Shown here in pieces: positions 61,259 to 64,000 of a stretch of DNA of 64,000 nt (within the stretch, counting starts at the first letter, position 1; every line of letters starts with the position of its first letter). The stretch is from Flavobacterium sp. GSB-24 (lineage in GTDB: Bacteria > Bacteroidota > Bacteroidia > Flavobacteriales > Flavobacteriaceae), in the NCBI RefSeq assembly GCF_027924665.1, contig NZ_AP027043.1, forward strand, positions 558,001-622,000, written 5' to 3'. The notes beneath the pieces were generated by a model. The model saw only the letters and a program-made list of their open reading frames with translations. It searched no databases and had not been told where the DNA came from. The position numbers and the translations under genes are program-made.

Positions 61259-63691
61259 TTATCTTCGACCTCTAAAGCCACCGCCTCTAAAACCGCCGCC
61301 GCCAAATTGGCCTCCGTTATTTCTAAAATTGCTGTTGTTTCTAAAGTTTTGGAAATTTTGATTTCTCACTTCACCCTGTGATCTAGAGTTTTCAAAATGA
61401 TCCAGATCTCTTGTTACATTTTGTCCTCCAGCTTCACCTAAAGGTTTTTCTGGTCTGCCCAATGTCTGATCGGCTTTTGGAAAATTATCAACGCGATCCC
61501 CAAGACGATTGTTTTCTCCTAAAGGTTTATTTGTCAGTCCCGATTCTCTATCCCTTTTCGGTAAGTTATTAAGATCTGGTTTATCAGCTTTACGCTGTGA
61601 TCCACCGAGAGTTCCAGCTTGAGTCCAGCCTCCATTTCCATTATTATAATGACTCCAATTGCCATTTTGATCTCTTTTATAAATATGTCCGTCATGTCCT
61701 GCGTACATATTGTTATTAGTATGAATAGTCGTTCCGCCGCCTCTTCTATGCGTGATAACGCCTTTATTTCCACCAGAAGTTTCATACCCAACCGCGGTGC
61801 CTCGTCTTGTAGTGACATGCCCCGTTTGAACCCAATCATGTCCGTTTGTTGCAGCCGAATGACCCCATTGTGCGTAAGCATTATGTCCCTGAATAGTTTG
61901 CCCGTAATTTCCTGTCCACGGATTATAAGTATTGGCCGCAGTCCTACCTCCGTACCACCCTTGCACACTTGCAGAACGTCCGTACCTGCCTGTTGCTGGA
62001 TTATACCAAGCAGATGTTCCAGCAGCACCGTAAGGTCCGTAAACCCTTCTTCCGGCTGCCCAGCCCCCTGTCCACGGATTATAAACGGCTCCCGCTCCAT
62101 AAGTACATGGCCATGGTCGGTAAATTGGATACAATCCTCCGTAGTAATAATAAGGCGGGTAGTAATATCCTGTACCATAAGTTAAAATTGCACCCACAGT
62201 TGCTCCTATTATAAAGGCTCCAAAATAACCTGCAGTTGTATTACTTTCTACAGTTGTATCAGTCACATTAGTTTGAGTAACATATGTTACATTATAAACA
62301 GGCGAACTTGGTGGAATGGTATAAATTTCTTTGGGAACAGAATTTGTAACTTTCCAAGGTCCGTTTGGACTTGTAGACATAAACCACACAGCTTGAAAGC
62401 ACAGATAATACAGATCACCCACTTTTATGACTTTTTCCTGCGTATTGCTGGCATACTGCATTTTTGTTCCTTCGATTGGTTTAAATTGAGGCGTACCATC
62501 GTAAACGACTTTTGCTTTTGCTTCTGCATCAGCTTTGTTTACTATTGCAGTTGTGGGCACCTGCGCTAACATTACGGCATCTTTTGCTTCCTGAGTTCCA
62601 GGAACAGAAGCCAAAACACTTGCCCTTGGAGAATCTTTTGGAATTTTGGCAAAATCTGCAGGGAGATTATTCCCTGCATAACTCCATGGTCCGTCCAAGC
62701 TTTTAGAACCAAACCATCTTCCTGATAAAAGCACATAATATTGTCCCTGCGCTTCATTGGCAAAAACATCATTTTCTGTATTATCAATATACAATAATTG
62801 AGTGCCTGGTATTTTTTCAAATTTTGGAGGGCCATTTACTAAGATTAATTCAGCAGGTACTTTGCTAAAGAAAACATTTGGCGCAGTACCTGATTCTGGA
62901 GGCGGAATCATTTTTTTAACTTCGTCGAAATTTTGTCCCGATGGCAGATTTTTCAAACCATCTGGAAGTTTTGTCGCTTTTGTCCATTTACCGTCAAGTT
63001 TTTTAGAGCTCAGCCAAATATTTTCGGCAAGTAAATAATAATCACTAGTAGTTTTATCAAAAAATAAATCCCAATTTGTATTTACCACATATTGTATATC
63101 TGATTTTTCTACAGGAACCAAAACAGGTTCTCCCTGAACAATTAGCAATATTGCCGGACTTGAACTGTAAAAAATTGGCGGCGGACTATTTTGCGCAGCA
63201 ATTCCTTTCGCAGGACTTGTAGTTTTATCTAAATCTGCCAGGATACGATCCACAGAAACGGGATCACCTCCTTTCGGAAGTGTTTCTTTGAATAGCTTTT
63301 CCATTTCGGGAATCTTTTTTTCATCAAGAGCTGGAAAGCGAACATCGGTTACTTTAATATCTTTAAAGAAAACACTTCGGCTGTCTTTATCTACTAAAGT
63401 TGACGCTTGTAAAGATGCAACACCCAAAACTTGCTTTCCATCCTTAGGAGTTAATGAAAAAGCTAGTCTTGCTTTAATTTCCTTGTGGTCATCCCAGCTA
63501 TCGACCTGCGGCTGATAATAAACCAGTTTTGTCCCATTATTTGTTATCTCGCGCGGCCAGCCATTATCAGCAATATCTGTAGAATCTTTCTGATCGGCTA
63601 CAGCCATTTTTTGATCATCGACATCTTTCTCTTTTTTGCAAGATAAAAGAATGTAGGCACAACATGTAATTAGTACTAAAATCTTTTTCAT
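61259..63691 (-). CDS. Large lipoprotein with repeated W-rich units and Gly/Tyr-rich tail
   Basis: This is an 810-residue lipoprotein ('LITCCAYILLSCKKEKDVD'). From about 160 to 470 several units recur ('YYLLAENIWLSSKKLDGKW', 'YYVLLSGRWFGSKSLDGPW', 'CFQAVWFMSTSPNGPW'), with 'SS/SP.GPW' ends, resembling the family annotated as carbohydrate-binding V/XII. A membrane segment lies near 495 ('FGAFIIGATVGAILTYGTG'), then a Tyr/Pro/Gly/Trp-rich stretch ('YYYPPYYYYGGLYPIY'), and finally Asn/Arg/Gly repeats ending GGGFRGGGFRGRR. It probably belongs to the cell envelope; its role is unknown. Confidence 0.7.
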   Translation of the reverse strand: MKKILVLITCCAYILLSCKKEKDVDDQKMAVADQKDSTDIADNGWPREITNNGTKLVYYQPQVDSWDDHKEIKARLAFSLTPKDGKQVLGVASLQASTLVDKDSRSVFFKDIKVTDVRFPALDEKKIPEMEKLFKETLPKGGDPVSVDRILADLDKTTSPAKGIAAQNSPPPIFYSSSPAILLIVQGEPVLVPVEKSDIQYVVNTNWDLFFDKTTSDYYLLAENIWLSSKKLDGKWTKATKLPDGLKNLPSGQNFDEVKKMIPPPESGTAPNVFFSKVPAELILVNGPPKFEKIPGTQLLYIDNTENDVFANEAQGQYYVLLSGRWFGSKSLDGPWSYAGNNLPADFAKIPKDSPRASVLASVPGTQEAKDAVMLAQVPTTAIVNKADAEAKAKVVYDGTPQFKPIEGTKMQYASNTQEKVIKVGDLYYLCFQAVWFMSTSPNGPWKVTNSVPKEIYTIPPSSPVYNVTYVTQTNVTDTTVESNTTAGYFGAFIIGATVGAILTYGTGYYYPPYYYYGGLYPIYRPWPCTYGAGAVYNPWTGGWAAGRRVYGPYGAAGTSAWYNPATGRYGRSASVQGWYGGRTAANTYNPWTGNYGQTIQGHNAYAQWGHSAATNGHDWVQTGHVTTRRGTAVGYETSGGNKGVITHRRGGGTTIHTNNNMYAGHDGHIYKRDQNGNWSHYNNGNGGWTQAGTLGGSQRKADKPDLNNLPKRDRESGLTNKPLGENNRLGDRVDNFPKADQTLGRPEKPLGEAGGQNVTRDLDHFENSRSQGEVRNQNFQNFRNNSNFRNNGGQFGGGGFRGGGFRGRR

Positions 63692-63943
63692 AATATTAGA
63701 ATTAGATTGCTTTATAAATTGAAAATTATCTTTTTGCTCCTCAAAACAGCACGTGGATTAAAAACACTGCTTTTACACTGTAAATCTGTTGGTTAAAATT
63801 AGACTTTGACTTACAAAAAATCAAAATTTGAGAATGCTAGTTGGTTTCAAATTATAAAATGCTACAAAAAAACTGCACCATTATAAAAATTACTACGGCA
63901 GAACATATGACCTTAAGCAGGATTAACATTCAAATAGATCACA

Positions 63944-63977
63944 AAAAAAACGCATTCAAAAATGAATGCGTTTTTTT
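63944..63977. terminator. Hairpin with T tract near the right edge
   Basis: AAAAAAACGCATTC / GAATGCGTTTTTTT lies 250 bases upstream of the lipoprotein start, so it probably ends a gene beyond the window. The rest of 63692-64000 shows no gene. Confidence 0.7.
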
Positions 63978-64000
63978 ATATAGTAATTGGATTTTTATTA

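Noticed and set aside
61619-62185. A 188-codon plus-strand frame inside the large lipoprotein gene
   Set aside because: It reflects the low-complexity Gly/Tyr/Asn coding on the other strand.

Overview
The window is a piece of chromosome from a Flavobacteriaceae bacterium, most likely a Flavobacterium. The evidence is the AT-rich sequence, the near absence of Shine-Dalgarno sites, several TAnnTTTG promoter cores of the Bacteroidota type, and Bacteroidota-typical genes: DUF5686 outer-membrane proteins, a PID-CTERM protein, PepSY-like small proteins, LpxR, a HopJ homologue and methylmalonyl-CoA epimerase. No phage, plasmid, insertion sequence with a transposase, or CRISPR array is visible.

Layout. 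1-5.3 kb: a partial thioredoxin-like gene, a SMI1/KNR4 gene, pyrH-frr and a DUF5686 protein. 5.3-12.7 kb: a Kef-type antiporter, a LytTR two-component pair and an MMPL exporter. 12.7-16.1 kb: asnS and rpoN. 16.2-17.05 kb: a non-coding tandem array of 258-bp units packed with short palindromes. 17-28 kb: tdk, an acidic repeat protein, rsmI, hopJ, recJ, an MFS transporter, a seven-haem cytochrome, lpxH, queD and an enoyl-CoA hydratase. 28.2-28.9 kb: three tRNA-like pseudogenes, a genuine tRNA-Ala(GGC), a tiny GIY-YIG nuclease gene and a 3' tRNA fragment. 29-35 kb: small membrane proteins and lipoproteins, then FAD oxidoreductase-mtgA-lpxR in a translationally coupled row. 35-43 kb: an S9 peptidase, a hybrid histidine kinase, a sigma-54 response regulator and five tandem PepSY-like secreted proteins. 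43-49 kb: the DUF177-rpmF-fabH-accB-accC cluster, pdxA and ribE. 49-51.4 kb: a PID-CTERM protein, an orphan C5 methyltransferase with a Vsr-like nuclease, and tRNA-Met. 51.5-64 kb: methylmalonyl-CoA epimerase, an uncharacterised secreted pair, an Ig-like lipoprotein, an amidohydrolase, a DeoR regulator divergent from a GH20 hexosaminidase, and a large lipoprotein.

Working together. Fatty-acid initiation (fabH, accB, accC), envelope building (lpxH, lpxR, mtgA), translation (frr, asnS, rsmI, rpmF, two tRNAs) and a possible sigma-54 circuit (rpoN, the sensor kinase, the enhancer-binding regulator and the adjacent PepSY-like cluster) are the main themes.

The most unusual content is non-coding. 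There are tRNA-like copies whose anticodon arm is a GAAA-capped hairpin, lying next to a nuclease gene whose stop codon falls in tRNA-like sequence. There is the 258-bp palindrome array. A TCCCGA-N4-TCGGGA palindrome family has entered recJ. Very long perfect inverted repeats lie between genes. Short-word repeats fill the leaders of at least seven housekeeping genes.
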